Assembly: GCA_934202965.1 (NCBI GenBank)
Contig: CAKPYN010000002.1
Span: 1 to 64,000 of the forward strand
DNA: 64,000 nt
DNA from: an uncultured Megasphaera sp.
Lineage (GTDB): Bacteria > Bacillota > Negativicutes > Veillonellales > Megasphaeraceae
Reading direction: 5' to 3'
Shown: positions 61,985 through 64,000 of the stretch, piece by piece
Position numbering within the stretch: position 1 is the stretch's first letter
Layout: each line of letters opens with the position of its first letter
Notes under the pieces: model-generated
Database searches by the model: none
What the model was told of the DNA's origin: nothing
What the model saw: only the letters and a program-made list of their open reading frames with translations
Program-made: the position numbers and the translations under genes

Positions 61985-62782
61985 TTATAAATAATTTTCT
62001 AATCCAAATGTAAGACCTGGACGTGAACTTACTTTCTTAACAGCCAGTACGACGCCCGGCATAAAGGACTTACGATCCATCGAATCATGACGAATTGTCA
62101 ATAATTCACCATATCCGCCGAATAATACTTGCTGATGCGCTACATATCCAGGAAGACGGACACTATGAATCGGAATGCCGTCAACCTTCGCGCCGCGGGC
62201 ACCATCCAAGCTTTCATGTGTTTTATCTTCAGCGGGTACAGCCTGCGCTTCACTGCGGGCAGCAGCAATCTTATTGGCTGTCATAATCGCCGTACCAGAA
62301 GGCGCATCCAATTTATTATTATGATGCAGTTCAATAATTTCTACATCCGGCAAATACGGTGCGACTTCTGTCGATAATTTCATCATTAAGACTGCTCCGA
62401 TGGAGAAATTCGGTGCAATAAAGATACTCGTTTTATGTTCCTTAGCCATGGCATCGAGTTCATCACGCTGCTGCGCCGTCAATCCTGTCGTGCCCACTAC
62501 CATGTTGATACCATGGGCAATACAGGTTTTGGCATTTTCAAAAATAACGCGAGGTGTTGTAAAATCTACAACTACATCCGGTTTAATATCTTCCAATGCG
62601 GCTGCCAGTCCTTCACGAATCGGCATATGCAATGTACCAATACCAGCAATTTCGCCTGCATCTTCTCCTACATGCGTAATGCTTACACCACCAACAAATT
62701 CCAATTCTTTATCTTCATATACAGCTTTGACAACCTGACTTCCCATACGGCCGTCTGCACCATTTACAAGTACGCGAAGCAT
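61985..62782 (-). CDS. dapB: 4-hydroxy-tetrahydrodipicolinate reductase
   Basis: NAD(P)H-dependent step after DapA. 265 residues. It has VNGADGRMGSQVVKAV, VDFTTPRVIFENAKTC, VVGTTGLTAQQ, IAPNFSIGAVLMMKL, the catalytic ELHHNNKLDAPSGTA and GYVAHQQVLFGG, where family members usually have REGVVGEHTV. ATG 62782 follows AGGATGG; an in-frame ATG 12 bases earlier is an alternative. It is the first gene of the operon. No lysine riboswitch fits into the 88-base gap upstream. Confidence 0.95.
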   Translation of the reverse strand: MLRVLVNGADGRMGSQVVKAVYEDKELEFVGGVSITHVGEDAGEIAGIGTLHMPIREGLAAALEDIKPDVVVDFTTPRVIFENAKTCIAHGINMVVGTTGLTAQQRDELDAMAKEHKTSIFIAPNFSIGAVLMMKLSTEVAPYLPDVEIIELHHNNKLDAPSGTAIMTANKIAAARSEAQAVPAEDKTHESLDGARGAKVDGIPIHSVRLPGYVAHQQVLFGGYGELLTIRHDSMDRKSFMPGVVLAVKKVSSRPGLTFGLENYL

Positions 62783-62870
62783 ATATTTCACCATCCTATT
62801 TTACTTTGTTAAAGATTAACCTTAATATATACCTATTATTCTATTACGTCAAGGATATGCCTTTAAAACC

Positions 62871-64000
62871 TTATTTTTTTACTTGACTAACTAACTGTCT
62901 TGCTGTTTCCAAACTAGCCTGCGTCATATCATTGCCAGCAAACATACGAGCAATTTCTTGTATATGTTCTTCTCCTGACAATAACCGAACTTGTGAAATC
63001 GTCCGTCCATCGCATTCTTTTTTATAAATAAAATAATGATGATCTGCAATCGACGCCGTTTGCGGCAAATGGGTAATGCAAAAAACCTGCCCATAGCGTC
63101 GAAGTTTCCGAATATGATCGGCTACCTGCAGCCCCGTTTGTCCGCTAATCCCGACATCAATTTCGTCAAAAATCATAGTCTTTCCCAAACTAATCGTTCG
63201 GCTGCTTGTTTTGAGGGCCAAGGCAATACGCGATATTTCACCACCGGACGCAATTTTCGCCAATGGCTTTTGTTCTTCCCCCAAATTCGCTGAAAAATAC
63301 AGCTCAATAGCCGCTGCCCCATTCGGCTCGATGCGCTGCATCGGCTCAATATGAAATGTAATCGATGTATTAGGCATTCCTAATTTAGCTAAAGCGTCTT
63401 CCATGGCATGTCCAAAAGCTTGATTGGCTTTACTGCGCAGTGCAAACAAGACGGCCGCCTGTTTTCTCAGTTCACTCTCTTTTTTCTGCATATCCTTTTG
63501 CAAGGATGCTAAGATATTTTCCGATTGGTCCAACCGATTATAGTCTGATTTCGCTTTCTCTAGAAATGCTAAAATCTCTGTAATCGTAATGCCATATTTG
63601 CGTTTTAATTTATCAATAACCGCCAGTCGTGCCTGCATCGTATCCAATGCTTTTTCATCAAAATCAAAGGCATCAGCGTATCGCACCAGTCCATCATGAA
63701 CATCTTCCAATTCATAGGTTAACGCCTCTATTTTCGCTGCCATTCCTTGAAAAGCCGTGTCATAGGCAGACGCTTTTTCCAAATTACGATGGATGATTTC
63801 GACTTGTTCCAATACGCCTTTTTGTCGTTCGCTGCCTTCCAAACAAAACAAGCTGTCCTTCAAATTATTTTTAATATGTTCCGCATGAGAAGAGGTGCGG
63901 ACTTTTTGTTCCAGCTCATCGTCTTCACCAATACGCAGCTGGGCATCTTCTATTTCTTTGATTTGAAATTCCAAAATGCCAAGGAGCCTTGCTTTTTCAC
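62871..64000 (-). CDS. recN: DNA repair protein RecN, C-terminal part (runs off the window)
   Basis: SMC-like ATPase acting in double-strand break repair. About 376 residues are visible; the N-terminal Walker A half lies beyond 64000. Seen here: the end of the first half (KARLLGILEFQIKEIEDAQL), a coiled-coil region, the signature LAKIASGGEISRIALALK, Walker B MIFDEIDVGISG and the D/H loop VFCITHLPQTASIADHHYFI. The frame is open through the window edge. Confidence 0.95.
   Translation of the reverse strand, partial: EKARLLGILEFQIKEIEDAQLRIGEDDELEQKVRTSSHAEHIKNNLKDSLFCLEGSERQKGVLEQVEIIHRNLEKASAYDTAFQGMAAKIEALTYELEDVHDGLVRYADAFDFDEKALDTMQARLAVIDKLKRKYGITITEILAFLEKAKSDYNRLDQSENILASLQKDMQKKESELRKQAAVLFALRSKANQAFGHAMEDALAKLGMPNTSITFHIEPMQRIEPNGAAAIELYFSANLGEEQKPLAKIASGGEISRIALALKTSSRTISLGKTMIFDEIDVGISGQTGLQVADHIRKLRRYGQVFCITHLPQTASIADHHYFIYKKECDGRTISQVRLLSGEEHIQEIARMFAGNDMTQASLETARQLVSQVKK

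Noticed and set aside
62783..62870. Possible lysine riboswitch ahead of dapB
   Set aside because: The gap is only 88 bases and the lysine riboswitch needs about 180; no matching conserved segments are seen.

Overview
The window looks like chromosome of a low-to-moderate GC, anaerobic Firmicute of the Negativicutes, most likely a Veillonellaceae member close to Megasphaera. That placement is an inference. It rests on the gene set (cdaA-cdaR-glmM-glmS with a glmS ribozyme, cggR glycolytic operon, a strongly biased acetyl-CoA acetyltransferase, a PotE-like antiporter), on clear AGGAGG-type ribosome binding sites, and on a tmRNA whose tag ends in ALAA. Most of the window is ordinary core chromosome; about 3 kb is accessory wreckage.

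Layout. 1-0.8 kb: an IS200/IS605-type transposase that has cut an epimerase-like gene. 1.0-7.9 kb: amino-sugar and c-di-AMP block, glmS behind a self-cleaving ribozyme, then glmM, a FAD protein, cdaR and cdaA. 8.1-10.3 kb: an Rrf2 regulator and the Pit/DUF47 phosphate pair. 10.7-18.8 kb: lower glycolysis, with tpiA, pgk, three different gap paralogs, cggR and gpmI. 19-25.4 kb: a YdcF protein, tmRNA, a secreted phytase-like protein split at a run of 11 C, PIN-PhoH, an HD protein and a D,D-carboxypeptidase. 25.5-27.6 kb: a mosaic of dead IS3 and IS30 pieces flanked by a cut GGDEF gene and a toxin-less HigA antitoxin. 27.7-34.3 kb: guaA, a CBS protein, rlmH-htrA-walJ, two tandem tRNA-Ile genes and an aminotransferase. 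34.5-39.2 kb: a frameshifted membrane gene, an Fsr-like exporter, a 47-residue small ORF, ferritin, an amidohydrolase and deoD.

39.2-42.8 kb is the first unusual cluster: one operon coding a MaoC-type hydratase, the biotin transporter BioY, a thiolase-like protein and an AMP-forming acyl ligase. It resembles the Bacillus yhfU-yhfT-yhfS set and may scavenge or trim acyl chains for biotin precursor supply. 43.4-51.1 kb: thlA, potE, an aromatic amino acid permease, a Cys/Met PLP enzyme, a TetR regulator and two related membrane proteins, one apparently an internally doubled version of the other. 51.3-53.2 kb: a DEAD-box helicase and a lipoprotein.

53.2-59.7 kb is the second unusual cluster: two paralogous SAM methyltransferases translated immediately ahead of a complete NikABCDE/Dpp-type ABC importer, suggesting import coupled to double methylation of a small metal-binding or peptide-like ligand. 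59.8-64 kb: tRNA-Arg, dapB-asd-dapA for the lysine/diaminopimelate branch, and the 3' part of recN running off the end. Most operons end in clear stem-loop terminators, and three of these share flanking sequence and form a small dispersed repeat family.
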